Below are positions 55,041 to 64,000 of a stretch of DNA of 64,000 nucleotides, piece after piece (positions within the stretch are counted from its first letter, which is position 1; every line of letters begins with the position of its first letter). This stretch comes from Vibrio nigripulchritudo ATCC 27043 (GTDB lineage Bacteria; Pseudomonadota; Gammaproteobacteria; Enterobacterales; Vibrionaceae): the NCBI RefSeq assembly GCF_000222685.1, contig NZ_AFWJ01000112.1:62001-126000 (forward strand). The letters are read 5' to 3'. The translations under genes and the position numbers were made by a program. Under the pieces are notes generated by a model. That model did no database searches. It saw only the letters and a program-made list of their open reading frames with translations, and was not told where the DNA came from.

Positions 55041-55811
55041 ATGTATCAGTTGTACTGGACGGCATTCAAGAGTCTTCTGGCAAAAGAAATAAACCGCTTT
55101 ATGCGAATTTGGGTACAAACACTTGTTCCCCCCGCGATCACCATGACGCTGTATTTCATTATCTTTGGTAGCCTGATTGGTTCAAGAATCGGGGAAATGG
55201 GTGGCTTCACCTACATGGAATACATTGTGCCCGGCTTGATCATGATGTCGGTGATCACCAACTCTTATTCCAATGTCGCGTCTTCATTTTTCAGTTCTAA
55301 ATTTCAGAAGAACATAGAAGAGCTGCTGGTGGCACCGGTGCCCAATTACATCATCATTGCTGGATTTGTAATGGGAGGTGTCGTTCGTGGTTTACTGGTT
55401 GGGGCTATTGTCACACTGGTGTCTATGTTCTTTGTTGATCTGCAGGTTGAGCACTGGGGCATTATCATCGCTACGGTATTCCTCACATCGGTCGTATTCT
55501 CTTTGGGAGGGCTGATTAACGCTGTATTTGCGGGAACATTCGATGACATCTCTATCATTCCTACATTTGTGCTTACCCCGTTAACTTATCTGGGCGGTGT
55601 ATTCTACTCGATCAGTTTGTTGCCAGAATTGTGGCAATGGGTTTCTAAGATCAATCCGATTGTCTACATGGTGAACGCGTTTCGCTATGGATTCCTGGGA
55701 GTGTCGGATGTCGGTATCGCTACATCCTTTGGTGTACTCGGTGTGTTTATTGTTGGTTTGTATGCCGTTGCTCATTATTTAGTCGCGAAAGGCATTGGTC
55801 TTCGAAGCTAA
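55041..55811 (+). CDS. yadH: ABC-2 type permease YadH
   Basis: 256-residue inner-membrane permease of the ABC-2 family with six predicted helices. The motif LTPLTYLGGVFYSISLLPELWQ and the following NPIVYMVNAFRYGFLG are typical of the family. It forms an exporter with YadG; its start lies three bases after the yadG stop. Substrate unknown. Confidence 0.92.
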   Translation: MYQLYWTAFKSLLAKEINRFMRIWVQTLVPPAITMTLYFIIFGSLIGSRIGEMGGFTYMEYIVPGLIMMSVITNSYSNVASSFFSSKFQKNIEELLVAPVPNYIIIAGFVMGGVVRGLLVGAIVTLVSMFFVDLQVEHWGIIIATVFLTSVVFSLGGLINAVFAGTFDDISIIPTFVLTPLTYLGGVFYSISLLPELWQWVSKINPIVYMVNAFRYGFLGVSDVGIATSFGVLGVFIVGLYAVAHYLVAKGIGLRS

Positions 55812-55821
55812 ATTAGAAAAT

Positions 55822-55851
55822 AAAAATGGGTCGCTGAGCGACCCATTTTTT
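55822..55851 (+). terminator. Bidirectional terminator between yadH and panC
   Basis: 14-bp near-perfect stem AAAAATGGGTCGCT / AGCGACCCATTTTT serving both convergent operons. Confidence 0.9.
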
Positions 55852-55869
55852 GTATCTGAAAAACAGTTC

Positions 55870-56757
55870 TTACGTCGTTTTTTCTTCCGGTTCTTCCTTA
55901 GATTCAGATGTCAGTTCCAGTACCTGATTGTCTATCAGGCGGGCTTTACCTAAGAAAGCCGCAATCAGTATCACCGCTTGCGTCGACTCAGAAGAGATAG
56001 GCTGAAGCGTATTGGCATCGCGAATGAAAATTTCGTCTGGCTGCAAATCGGCTGCGCGAAGCTGATCATTGGCATCTTCAATAATAGAAGAGTAATCATC
56101 ACGTCCGCCGCGGATTTGGCTGCTGATCCAGCGCATGGTACGCGCGACAACAGGTGCGCGCTGGCGTTCATCAATCGTAAGCAACGTATTGCGGGAGCTC
56201 ATGGCTAAGCCATCCATTTCCCTCACCGTTGGTACACCAATGATTTCGATGTCCATAGCGAGATCGACCACCATTTGGCGGATAATGGCGAGCTGCTGAA
56301 AATCTTTCTCACCAAAACAGGCGACATCAGGTTGCACGATATTGAACAACTTGGTCACTATGGTGGATACGCCCTTGAAATGACCTGGTCGGGAAGCACC
56401 CTCAAGCATCAGAGACAGACCAGGGACTTCCACATAGGTCTGTTTGTCTAAACCTTCCGGATACATCATCTCTGGTGTTGGAGTGAATACAAACTCAACT
56501 GCTTCACCATTCAATTTAGCGAGATCGTCTTCCAGCGTGCGAGGATAGTTGTTGAGATCGTCTGTACGCTCAAACTGCATTGGATTAACAAAGATGCTGA
56601 CCACTACCACATCGGCGTGCTCACGAGCTTTTCTTGCCAGTGTTAAATGACCTTCATGCAGATTGCCCATAGTAGGGACAAAAGCAATACGGCGACCTTC
56701 TCGCTTACACTGTTTGATCTGATCTCTAAGGGAGGCAATATCAGTGAACGTTTGCAT
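55870..56757 (-). CDS. panC: Pantothenate synthetase
   Basis: 295-residue ligase joining pantoate and beta-alanine with ATP to make pantothenate. Motifs: [13 protein letters not shown] (ATP-binding HxGH), FGEKDFQQL, and MSSRN near the KMSKS-like position. It starts 9 bases after panB. panD, which makes beta-alanine and follows panC in E. coli, is absent here. Confidence 0.96.
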   Translation of the reverse strand: MQTFTDIASLRDQIKQCKREGRRIAFVPTMGNLHEGHLTLARKAREHADVVVVSIFVNPMQFERTDDLNNYPRTLEDDLAKLNGEAVEFVFTPTPEMMYPEGLDKQTYVEVPGLSLMLEGASRPGHFKGVSTIVTKLFNIVQPDVACFGEKDFQQLAIIRQMVVDLAMDIEIIGVPTVREMDGLAMSSRNTLLTIDERQRAPVVARTMRWISSQIRGGRDDYSSIIEDANDQLRAADLQPDEIFIRDANTLQPISSESTQAVILIAAFLGKARLIDNQVLELTSESKEEPEEKTT

Positions 56758-56766
56758 TATATTTCC

Positions 56767-57561
56767 TTACTCAAAGCTGTGCTCTGCACCTGGGAAAACT
56801 TGATTTTGTACGTCTTCCTTGTACTTGGCAATCGCTTTGCGGATATCCCCAGTCTCTGCCAGAAAGTCTTTAGAGAATCTTGGCATGTAGTTCGCAGAAA
56901 TACCGAACATGTCATGCATGACCAGAATCTGGCCGTCAGTATCGGGACCTGCGCCAATACCAATCACAGGAATGCTCAGACGCTCGGTGATGCGTTTTGC
57001 CAGAGAAGCAGGAACACATTCCAATACCAGCAACTGAGCACCTGCGTTTTGCAGTGCGATGGCGTCTTGCACCATTTGCTCGGCGCGTTCAGCGTCACGC
57101 CCCTGAACTTTGAAGCCACCAAAAATATTCACTGATTGAGGTGTCAGACCCAAGTGCGCACAAACGGGTACAGAACGCTCAGTCAGCACACGAATGGTTT
57201 CAGAGAGCCACTGCCCACCTTCAACTTTGACCATATTCGCCCCGGCTTTCATTAGCGTGGCAGCGTTTTCACAAGCCTGTTCAGGCGTTGCGTAAGTCAT
57301 GAAAGGCATATCTGCCAGAAGAAGGCAATTTGGGCTGCCCGCACGAACACTGCGCGTGTGGTAGGCAATGTCATCGATAGAAACCGGCAGAGTTGATGTT
57401 TCGCCCTGAAGCACCATTCCCAGTGAATCACCCACAAGAAGCAAAGGCATTTCCTGTTCCTGGAACAGTTGTGCAAAGCTCGCATCGTAAGCCGTTGAAG
57501 TTGCGAACTTACGACCTTCCTGCTTCCAGGTCATGAGTGTATTGATAGTGACGTTTTTCAT
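56767..57561 (-). CDS. panB: 3-methyl-2-oxobutanoate hydroxymethyltransferase
   Basis: 264-residue TIM-barrel enzyme that adds a hydroxymethyl group from methylene-THF to ketoisovalerate, giving ketopantoate. [11 protein letters not shown] carries the metal-binding aspartate; VKVEGG and [19 protein letters not shown] are conserved. It sits between folK and panC on the minus strand, with short gaps implying one operon. Confidence 0.96.
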   Translation of the reverse strand: MKNVTINTLMTWKQEGRKFATSTAYDASFAQLFQEQEMPLLLVGDSLGMVLQGETSTLPVSIDDIAYHTRSVRAGSPNCLLLADMPFMTYATPEQACENAATLMKAGANMVKVEGGQWLSETIRVLTERSVPVCAHLGLTPQSVNIFGGFKVQGRDAERAEQMVQDAIALQNAGAQLLVLECVPASLAKRITERLSIPVIGIGAGPDTDGQILVMHDMFGISANYMPRFSKDFLAETGDIRKAIAKYKEDVQNQVFPGAEHSFE

Positions 57562-57584
57562 AATATTTCCTTATTAGGGGCAAC

Positions 57585-58070
57585 TTACGACGACCAGACG
57601 TTTAAACCATTTCGGTCCACTTGTTTGAGTAACGTCTGCAGTTGCGTCCCGTCAGGGAGAGTTAAACTTGGTGCGATTTCAGCAAGGGGGTAGAGAACGA
57701 ACTCCCTGACCTTCATTCCATAATGTGGAACAGTTAAACGTTCTGAATCGATCACCTCATTGCCGTATAAAACGATATCCAAATCGAGGGTTCTTGGACC
57801 CCATCGTTCGTCTTTACGGACACGCCCTTGCTCTAGCTCGATTTTTTGAGTGCTGTCGAGCAGTTCAAGAGGCGTCAAACTGGTTTGTACCTCAACTACG
57901 GCGTTGATGTAGTCGGGTTGGTTCTGTGGTCCCATTGGCGTACTGCTGTACAAGGAAGAAGCGCGAACGAACTCTGTGTTCGGAATGCTTTTTAGCGCTT
58001 CAATGCCTTGTAGTGCCTGAGTGACGGGATCAGACAAGTTACTGCCAACAGCAATGTAAACGGTAATCAT
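57585..58070 (-). CDS. folK: Hydroxymethyl-dihydropterin pyrophosphokinase (second FolK)
   Basis: 161-residue HPPK transferring pyrophosphate from ATP to hydroxymethyl-dihydropterin for folate synthesis. The start at 58070 overlaps the pcnB stop by 4 bases; the longer frame to 58196 is pcnB coding sequence. N-terminus MITVYIAVGSNLSDP; the full catalytic loop [19 protein letters not shown] is intact. This is the canonical copy, in the same pcnB-folK-panB order as E. coli. Confidence 0.94.
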   Translation of the reverse strand: MITVYIAVGSNLSDPVTQALQGIEALKSIPNTEFVRASSLYSSTPMGPQNQPDYINAVVEVQTSLTPLELLDSTQKIELEQGRVRKDERWGPRTLDLDIVLYGNEVIDSERLTVPHYGMKVREFVLYPLAEIAPSLTLPDGTQLQTLLKQVDRNGLNVWSS

Positions 58071-59449
58071 GCTTTTGGCTTTCTTTTCTTGTTTCGGTAG
58101 CTGCGACGGCGGCGCTGACCAGAAGCCGTACCGCCTAATTCTGTCACCATTGCCTGGCGCATATTTCGCCCTGCATTCTGGTATGTTTGCCACCATTTGG
58201 CTAATTCCTGGGTGTCACCTTGCTCTATTTCCCCGCGCATTTCAAGGAAATCGAAGCCAGCACGGAACTTGTTCAACTCCAGAAGCCTTGTGGCACGCTT
58301 ACCGCTTCGGCGAGGCAGTCTGAGCTGGAGTTGCCAAATCTCTCGAATGGTCGCAGTGTGGCGACGTGGAATGGCAATAGAGCGAACCTGCTCATCCAGA
58401 ATCATGTTGCTGGCTTCCATGATGGCGTCGTAATAAGCAAAATTACGTTTCTCCATCAGGCGTTCTGCCATGTGATTCAGTGGGTACCAGAGTAGAGCTG
58501 CAAACATAAACGCAGGGTTTATGCGTTTGCCTTCCTGAATGCGCTTGTCGGTCGATTCCAGAACCAGCTCGATCATTTTCTCTGTCTGGCTGCTCTGATC
58601 TTCAGTAAATTCCTGAGCAATATCCGGGAATAACTGTTGGAAAAGATCGTACTCACGAAGCAGATGATAGGTTTCCAGACCATTACCTGACTGAAGCAGT
58701 TTAAGGGACTCTTCAAACAGTCGGGCGGCTGGAATGTCTCGCAACAAATGTGCAAGTTCTTTGATTGGCGCTGCAGTATCTTCATCGATATCCATGTCGA
58801 GTTTTGCTGCAAAACGAATTGCTCGCAACATTCGAACAGGATCTTCGCGGTAACGCGTTTCTGGATCGCCAATTAAACGAATCAGGTTATCGTCCAAATC
58901 GTCAATGCCGCCAGCGTAATCGTGAATACTGTAATCTGCGATGCTGTAGTACATGGCATTGATGGTGAAATCACGGCGTTCGGCGTCTTCGTCTACGGTG
59001 CCATAGACATTATCACGCAGAAGCATGCCTTCTTTCGATTGAGCAGCAACATTCTTGGTCGGTTCCTGATGATGACCACGGAACGTTGCCACTTCAATGA
59101 TATCGCGTCCGAACATAATGTGAGCCAGTCGGAATCGTCTGCCGATCAAGCGGCAGTTTCTGAAGAGCTGCTTGATTTGTTCCGGAGTGGCGTTGGTAGC
59201 AATATCGAAATCTTTAGGTTGTTCGCCGAGCAGGAGATCGCGCACTCCACCGCCTACCAGAAATGCATCGAATCCGGCATTGTGTAGGCGGTACAGCACC
59301 TTCAGTGCGTTGTCGCTAATCTGTTTGCGAGAAATGTTGTGCTCTTCTCTTGTAATAATATTCAGAGTCAGTTCTCCGTTTGAGCGACTATTTTGTTGGC
59401 CTTTGCTGGTCAGAATCTTACGGCAAAAGCGAGTAACTTGACTAAAAAT
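58067..59449 (-). CDS. pcnB: Poly(A) polymerase I, predicted AUU start
   Basis: About 460-residue poly(A) polymerase that adds 3' poly(A) tails and promotes RNA decay. The protein is homologous from the very N-terminus: ATT at 59449-59447 begins IFSQVTRFCRKIL, matching E. coli PcnB (MFTRVANFCRKVL), whose start codon is known to be AUU. The ribosome site AGGTGGG precedes the ATT. A TAG lies four codons upstream, and no ATG, GTG or TTG occurs in frame before the V codon at 59299, which is deep in the conserved core. Counting from ATT, the catalytic aspartates fall at D80 and D82 (DFDIATN) and VGGGVRD is intact. Confidence 0.94.
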   Translation of the reverse strand: MFSQVTRFCRKILTSKGQQNSRSNGELTLNIITREEHNISRKQISDNALKVLYRLHNAGFDAFLVGGGVRDLLLGEQPKDFDIATNATPEQIKQLFRNCRLIGRRFRLAHIMFGRDIIEVATFRGHHQEPTKNVAAQSKEGMLLRDNVYGTVDEDAERRDFTINAMYYSIADYSIHDYAGGIDDLDDNLIRLIGDPETRYREDPVRMLRAIRFAAKLDMDIDEDTAAPIKELAHLLRDIPAARLFEESLKLLQSGNGLETYHLLREYDLFQQLFPDIAQEFTEDQSSQTEKMIELVLESTDKRIQEGKRINPAFMFAALLWYPLNHMAERLMEKRNFAYYDAIMEASNMILDEQVRSIAIPRRHTATIREIWQLQLRLPRRSGKRATRLLELNKFRAGFDFLEMRGEIEQGDTQELAKWWQTYQNAGRNMRQAMVTELGGTASGQRRRRSYRNKKRKPKA

Positions 59450-59497
59450 AGCCCACCTCTATTACGTTTGTGCTCAAAAATTGCGGCTAATAATAGC

Positions 59498-60397
59498 TTA
59501 GCTGTCCTTGTTTGAGAATGGGGACGTGATTTTGATCTCGTCTGGTAGTTGGTTTAGGTGCCAGTTTTCGACACCCCACTTCAGTATTTCCTGTTGGCTA
59601 GCTTGCTCTAATTCTTTATCTAAATCAAAGCCTAAGAAGCGCATTGCAAGCAATGTTTCAGGCTTGGGATTGTCCAGACTGATACCTTCTGCACGGTTCT
59701 GCTTCGACAGCTTGTTGCCGCGTTCATCGATGGCTAACGGCAGGTGTAAGTACTCAATTGGCGTTTTTTTAAGCATTTGATATAAGCTGATTTGTCGACC
59801 TGTCGGCTCGATCAAGTCTGCGCCGCGAACCACTTCAGTGACTCCCTGATGAATATCATCCAGCACAACGGCGAGATTGTAGGCAAACAATCCATCCCGA
59901 CGCTTAATGATGAAATCTTCCCGTGCCAGAGCAGGTGGAATGTCGATGCTGCCATGTCGTAAGTCGGTAAATTCAGTCACCGGGTGAGTCATAGTCAGCC
60001 GGACTGCGCAGGGTTCAGAAGTCGTCAGTGACTTATGGCGGCATGTTCCCGGATAGAACCCGCCCGCTTCTTTAATCTGCTTACGACTGCAGCTGCAGTT
60101 GTAAGCCAACCTTTCTTTCAGCCATTGATCAATTTGTTGCTGATAGGCGCCGTGACGTTGGCTCTGAAACAATACTTCACCATCCCAGTGAAGCTGGTAA
60201 AAGTCCAATGTCTTTAAAATGAGGTCGGCAGCCCCTGCCATTTCTCTCGGTGGGTCCAGATCTTCCATTCTCACTAACCACTTTCCAGATTTTGAGCGAG
60301 CCTGAAAGTAGCTGCCCAAAGCAGCGATTAAGGAACCAAAGTGAAGCGGACCAGAAGGCGAGGGGGCAAAACGCCCGATGTAGTTAGAATTGCTCAT
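59498..60397 (-). CDS. gluQ: Glutamyl-Q tRNA(Asp) synthetase
   Basis: About 299-residue paralogue of glutamyl-tRNA synthetase that lacks the anticodon domain and attaches glutamate to queuosine of tRNA-Asp. HFGS replaces HIGH (PSPSGPLHFGSL), the KLSKQ motif replaces KMSKS, and zinc cysteines lie in CSCSRK and CRH. The start at 60397 gives the family N-terminus MSNSNYIGRFAPS; the ATG at 60406 would add three residues. No ribosome site is visible close to either. A hairpin terminator lies just upstream, between it and dksA. Confidence 0.94.
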   Translation of the reverse strand: MSNSNYIGRFAPSPSGPLHFGSLIAALGSYFQARSKSGKWLVRMEDLDPPREMAGAADLILKTLDFYQLHWDGEVLFQSQRHGAYQQQIDQWLKERLAYNCSCSRKQIKEAGGFYPGTCRHKSLTTSEPCAVRLTMTHPVTEFTDLRHGSIDIPPALAREDFIIKRRDGLFAYNLAVVLDDIHQGVTEVVRGADLIEPTGRQISLYQMLKKTPIEYLHLPLAIDERGNKLSKQNRAEGISLDNPKPETLLAMRFLGFDLDKELEQASQQEILKWGVENWHLNQLPDEIKITSPFSNKDS

Positions 60398-60409
60398 GGT
60401 AATCATCAA

Positions 60410-60435
60410 AAAAGGGAGCTGACAGGCTCCCTTTT
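60410..60435 (-). terminator. Terminator in the dksA-gluQ gap
   Basis: Stem AAAAGGGAGC / GCTCCCTTTT with a 6-base loop, followed on the minus strand by TTTTTT and then by the gluQ start. In Shigella flexneri a terminator between dksA and gluQ limits gluQ expression; this is the matching element. Confidence 0.85.
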
Positions 60436-60459
60436 ATCATTGCTCTTGCTTAGCTTGTG

Positions 60460-60909
60460 TTAGCCTTGCATTTGTTTTTCTTTCATTTCAGCAAGTGTCT
60501 TACAGTCGATACACAAATCGGCTGTTGGACGAGCTTCTAATCGGCGAATACCGATTTCAACGCCACAAGATTCGCAGTAACCGAAATCGCCATCTTCGAT
60601 CTTGTCGAGAGTTTTCTCAATTTTCTTGATCAAGCGACGCTCACGGTCACGGTTTCGTAGCTCTAGGCTGAACTCTTCTTCCTGAGAAGCACGGTCAACA
60701 GGATCTGGAAAGTTTGCTGCTTCGTCTTGCATGTGATGCACAGTACGATCGACTTCTTCCCTGAGCTGATTACGCCAAGCTTCTAAAATCTTAGTGAAGT
60801 GAGCCAGTTGCCTTGGTGACATATACTCTTCACCCGGCTCTTCCTGGTAAGGCTCAACACCTGCAATTGCTAGGATGCCTAGCGTTTTTCTTTTGGTAGT
60901 TTCTGGCAT
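60460..60909 (-). CDS. dksA: RNA polymerase-binding transcription factor DksA
   Basis: 149-residue secondary-channel factor that works with ppGpp at stringent promoters. The start at 60909 has AGGAG upstream; the longer frame to 60951 adds an unrelated leader. Coiled-coil tip with conserved aspartates ([12 protein letters not shown]) and a four-cysteine zinc finger (CESC...CIDC). Located between gluQ and sfsA as in E. coli. Confidence 0.97.
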   Translation of the reverse strand: MPETTKRKTLGILAIAGVEPYQEEPGEEYMSPRQLAHFTKILEAWRNQLREEVDRTVHHMQDEAANFPDPVDRASQEEEFSLELRNRDRERRLIKKIEKTLDKIEDGDFGYCESCGVEIGIRRLEARPTADLCIDCKTLAEMKEKQMQG

Positions 60910-61039
60910 ACAGCATCTCCTACTTACACCTTTTGACTGCCCAGCAGTCAATCAAGGCGGGTATCTATAGCAGAAAGAATAGCAGTAGGCAATGACTCGC
61001 AAGCGTGGGTCTCTGCCATTGTGAAGGTTGCATCATTTT

Positions 61040-61753
61040 TCATAGATTGTTGATAAAATCAACACTTTGAACCAATTGCATTTCACGTTCGGAGATTTCT
61101 GCCTTATAGCAGAGTATCTCAACACCGCTTTCTTTTGCTTGATTTAACAGTTGTGAATATTTCGCATCTATATGGTGGGCTGCCGACACTTTTTCAATAC
61201 CAGTATGTAAAACAGTAAAAAAAAGTATGGCTCTGCTTCCACTTTTTGCGACTTCTATCAACTCACGAAGGTGCTTTTGCCCCCGCGTTGTGACCGCATC
61301 AGGAAAATAGCCGTGTCCATTCTCTTGCAATAACGTCACACTTTTTACTTCAATATAGCACTTCGGGCGATCTTCGCTTTCGAGTAGCACGTCAATACGA
61401 CTGTTTTCATTGCCATATTTGACTTCCGTTCGCAAAGATTCGTACCCAGTTAATTCCGGAATTCGCCCAGACTCAATGGCTTCAACGACAAGCGCATTGG
61501 GTCTTGCTGTGTTGATACATATTAGGTCACCCTGAGCGTTTTGCGAAAGTTCCCAACTGCAAGGGTATTTTCTTTTCGGATTATCCGAGGTGGAATACCA
61601 AATGGTGTTACCTGTATCAGCACATCCGGTCATCGCTCCAGTGTTGGCGCAGTGAATAGTGGTTGTGGAACCGTCATCAAATTCGATATCAGCCAAAAAG
61701 CGTTTGTATCTTTTGATGAGTGTCGCACGTTGTAGAGGTGGGTTAAATTCCAT
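61040..61753 (-). CDS. sfsA: Sugar fermentation stimulation protein SfsA
   Basis: 237-residue SfsA-family protein with a nuclease-like fold. Conserved segments: [32 protein letters not shown] (PD-(D/E)XK-like core) and [11 protein letters not shown]. Its role in maltose metabolism in E. coli is indirect and its DNA-binding or nuclease activity is unclear. It is divergent from hrpB. Confidence 0.94.
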   Translation of the reverse strand: MEFNPPLQRATLIKRYKRFLADIEFDDGSTTTIHCANTGAMTGCADTGNTIWYSTSDNPKRKYPCSWELSQNAQGDLICINTARPNALVVEAIESGRIPELTGYESLRTEVKYGNENSRIDVLLESEDRPKCYIEVKSVTLLQENGHGYFPDAVTTRGQKHLRELIEVAKSGSRAILFFTVLHTGIEKVSAAHHIDAKYSQLLNQAKESGVEILCYKAEISEREMQLVQSVDFINNL

Positions 61754-61857
61754 GGGCGTGTTTGGGATTCAATACTGTTTTTATGTACAATGCTTGCCTG
61801 TGTTTTGCGACCAGGCAAATCATCAAGAACTGTTCATTACATCACAAGGATCATTCA

Positions 61858-64000
61858 TTGTCACAGCTCCCGATAGAATCTGTGTTGCCTGAACTACTCA
61901 GCGCGGTTCGTTTAAAACAGCAGGTTGTTTTGAAAGCCGAGCCCGGCGCAGGTAAGTCCACTCATTTGCCTTTACAACTGGTAAAACAGAATGTTGTGAG
62001 TGGAAAAATCATCATGCTTGAACCCAGAAGGCTTGCAGCGCGAAATATCGCTCACTATCTTGCGTCTCAGCTCGGTGAGAAAGTCGGAGAAACCGTCGGC
62101 TACCGCGTGCGAGGTGAAACCAAAGCGAGTAAACACACTCGACTGGAAGTGGTAACGGAAGGCATTTTGACCCGAATGATCCAGTCTGACCCAGAGCTGG
62201 GTGGGGTCTCACTGGTGATATTTGATGAGTTTCATGAACGCAGCATTCACGCTGATACCAGCCTGTCGTTCTGTCTGGAGATTCAGGAAGCTCTGCGTGA
62301 AGACTTAACTTTGCTGGTGATGTCAGCCACTCTTGATGAGTCTGCACTGACCAAATTGCTTCCGGAAGCTGCATATATTGAATCAGAAGGGCGCGGTTAT
62401 CCCATTGAGTATCGCTATGCCCCCATGTCGGTGAATGACCGACTATCGACTTCTGTAACCAAGCAAATCCAATCCTTAATGGCTAATGAGTCGGGCTCGA
62501 TACTGGTTTTTTTACCGGGTGCAGGGGCGATTAATCAGGTGAAAGAGAATCTTGGCGAACTGGATAGCAACACAGATGTTTACCCATTGTACGGGCAACT
62601 GAATTTTTCCGAGCAGCAAAAAGCCATATCTCCACCTGAACAGGGCAAGCGAAAGGTCGTACTGGCGACCAATATTGCCGAAACCAGTCTGACTATCGAA
62701 GGCATCCGAATTGTGGTCGACAGTGGGCTAGAGCGATTTGCTTCTTTCCAGCTCAAAACGGGTATTACCAAGCTGGAGCAACAGCGTATTGCGCAGTCTT
62801 CAGCTCATCAAAGGGCGGGGCGTGCTGGTCGATTGGAAGCCGGAATCTGCGTGCGCCTATACAGCGAGCAGCAATTGCTTCAACAACCTAAAATCCCTAC
62901 GCCAGAAATTCTTAGAACGGATTTGTCTTCTGTGATGCTGGAAATGCTTCAGTGGGGGAACAGTGAGTTTTCGCCGAAGCACTGGCTGGACGTACCAACT
63001 CAGTCATCGATTTCTGCCGCAACGGCTCTTCTTACTCAACTCGGTCTTACGGATGTGCAAGGCAAGTTGACGGAGCTGGGTATTCAGGCGCAAACACTTG
63101 GAACCGATCCTAGAATGGCGGCTATGTTGCTCAAAGCACGTCAAAAAAGCGCTGAACATTTGAGTACCGCTATTGCGATGGTGGCGTTGATAGAAGAGCC
63201 TGAAAGAAGCAGCGACAGTTTGATTCACTCAGCTCAGCGCTTTAAAGACGGACGTCACCAACATCAACACAAAGTTAAAACGAGAATCTCAGCTCTGAAC
63301 ACCAGACTAGGTGTGCAATCTACCTCTTTCAGGTTTGATGAACTTTTATCGGGCGCATGCCTTTGTTGGGCATTTCCTGACCGAATCGCGAAACAAAGAT
63401 CGGCAGGAGGGGAAAATTACCTTCTTGCCAATGGGCATGGTGCGCAGGTGGATTTGCTTTCCTCGTTGAGTCAAAACGAATTTTTAGTGGTTGTCGACCT
63501 GATGAAAGGGCGAAACAGCGACAGTAAAATCCACTTGGCTTGCCCCCTAGATTCAATTCCAGATGAATTGATAAAACAAGGTGTGTCTGTTTATTGGGAC
63601 GACCAAAAGGGGGAACTTATAGCGGAAGCACGCACATCTATCGGTGCGATTGTTCTGGAAGCGAAACCAACAAAAGAGATAACGGAAGAGCAGAAATCAC
63701 AGGCTCTGCTGAATCATATCAAGCAAAATGGGTTGGATGTGTTGTTCTGGTCAGACAAAGCCTCGGGGTTATTGAACCGAATTCGCTGCGCTCGCGAGTG
63801 GCTTTCAGAAGAATCTTGGCCAGATGTCTCAGATTCCGGCTTAGTTGAAAATCTCGATAAGTGGTTGTTGCCATTTATGAATGGGGTTTCTAACATGAAG
63901 GCGTTAAAAAAAGTGGATATGTATCAGGCACTCAATGCGTATTTGGGTTGGCCTTTGAATCAGAGTATTGATGAATGGCTCCCCGAGCGTTATCCACTTC
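61858..64000 (+). CDS. hrpB: ATP-dependent helicase HrpB, 5' part
   Basis: DEAH-type helicase, 714 codons visible; the frame is open to the right edge, so the C-terminus (about 100 more residues by family length) is missing. The start is TTG at 61858 with AAGGA 7 bases upstream; the protein begins SQLPIESVLPELL. Motifs: Walker A EPGAGKSTHLP, DEAH-box variant DEFHERSIHAD, SAT (VMSATLD), motif V TNIAETSLTIEGI and motif VI QRAGRAGR (QRAGRAGRLEAG). The gene is divergent from sfsA. In vivo role unclear. Confidence 0.93.
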   Translation, partial: MSQLPIESVLPELLSAVRLKQQVVLKAEPGAGKSTHLPLQLVKQNVVSGKIIMLEPRRLAARNIAHYLASQLGEKVGETVGYRVRGETKASKHTRLEVVTEGILTRMIQSDPELGGVSLVIFDEFHERSIHADTSLSFCLEIQEALREDLTLLVMSATLDESALTKLLPEAAYIESEGRGYPIEYRYAPMSVNDRLSTSVTKQIQSLMANESGSILVFLPGAGAINQVKENLGELDSNTDVYPLYGQLNFSEQQKAISPPEQGKRKVVLATNIAETSLTIEGIRIVVDSGLERFASFQLKTGITKLEQQRIAQSSAHQRAGRAGRLEAGICVRLYSEQQLLQQPKIPTPEILRTDLSSVMLEMLQWGNSEFSPKHWLDVPTQSSISAATALLTQLGLTDVQGKLTELGIQAQTLGTDPRMAAMLLKARQKSAEHLSTAIAMVALIEEPERSSDSLIHSAQRFKDGRHQHQHKVKTRISALNTRLGVQSTSFRFDELLSGACLCWAFPDRIAKQRSAGGENYLLANGHGAQVDLLSSLSQNEFLVVVDLMKGRNSDSKIHLACPLDSIPDELIKQGVSVYWDDQKGELIAEARTSIGAIVLEAKPTKEITEEQKSQALLNHIKQNGLDVLFWSDKASGLLNRIRCAREWLSEESWPDVSDSGLVENLDKWLLPFMNGVSNMKALKKVDMYQALNAYLGWPLNQSIDEWLPERYPL

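Noticed and set aside
59067-59299. GTG at 59299 as the pcnB start
   Set aside because: It encodes a valine inside the conserved N-terminal core (ALKVLYRL); homology continues upstream to the ATT at 59449.

Overview
The window is chromosomal DNA of a gammaproteobacterium, most likely a Vibrionaceae member. Evidence: a leuO - long-chain acyl-CoA ligase - ilvIH block, a pykF - DeoR regulator - glmS block, a VC2487-type glycosyltransferase, an OlsF-type ornithine-lipid synthase, the rpsU-yqeY-dnaG-rpoD operon divergent from tsaD, and a can/yadGH/panCB/folK/pcnB/gluQ/dksA/sfsA/hrpB block. Species cannot be fixed from sequence alone. No IS element, prophage, CRISPR array or rRNA gene is seen. One tRNA gene is present, tRNA-Ile2 (CAU).

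Layout. 1-3.8 kb: 3' end of an RND adaptor gene and its permease gene. 4-13.9 kb: an envelope region holding two paralogous SH3b lipoproteins, a half-size ABC transporter with a wrecked ATPase domain overlapping a DUF1611 P-loop NTPase, then divergently a PepSY protein with an aspartate tail, an OmpR-type regulator and its kinase, the second SH3b lipoprotein, a porin, a PAP2 phosphatase and a glycosyltransferase. 14-22 kb: leuO, acyl-CoA ligase, ilvI, ilvH and a diguanylate cyclase. 22-27.8 kb: GntR regulator, pykF, DeoR regulator, glmS, a small YdcH-like gene. 27.8-42.1 kb: accessory region with a luciferase-type oxidoreductase, an orphan TRAP binding protein, an unknown lipoprotein, histidine decarboxylase, olsF, a chemoreceptor with duplicated sensor domain, a GlyGly-CTERM trypsin-like protease coupled to a small lipoprotein, and a secreted acidic tandem-repeat protein ending beside tRNA-Ile2. 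42-52 kb: housekeeping (rpoD, dnaG, yqeY, rpsU, tsaD, plsY, folB-folK-uppP). 51-64 kb: carbonic anhydrase and SulP transporter, yadGH exporter, pantothenate and folate genes, pcnB, gluQ, dksA, sfsA and the 5' part of hrpB.

How the genes work together. The 4-13.9 kb cluster looks like an envelope-sensing locus: periplasmic PepSY protein, two-component system, lipoprotein and porin are packed with overlaps or short gaps. LeuO sits in its usual place near ilvIH (branched-chain amino acid synthesis). glmS follows a DeoR regulator whose promoter carries an inverted repeat matching autoregulation. olsF carries a Pho-box-like sequence, fitting phosphate-controlled ornithine lipid synthesis.

The best candidates for something undescribed are the DUF1611/ATPase-dead ABC pair (4.9-7.5 kb) and the 37-38-residue tandem-repeat secreted protein (40.1-42.1 kb). 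The clearest unusual expression signal is the AUU start codon of pcnB, which the reading frame requires because no ATG, GTG or TTG precedes the conserved core.
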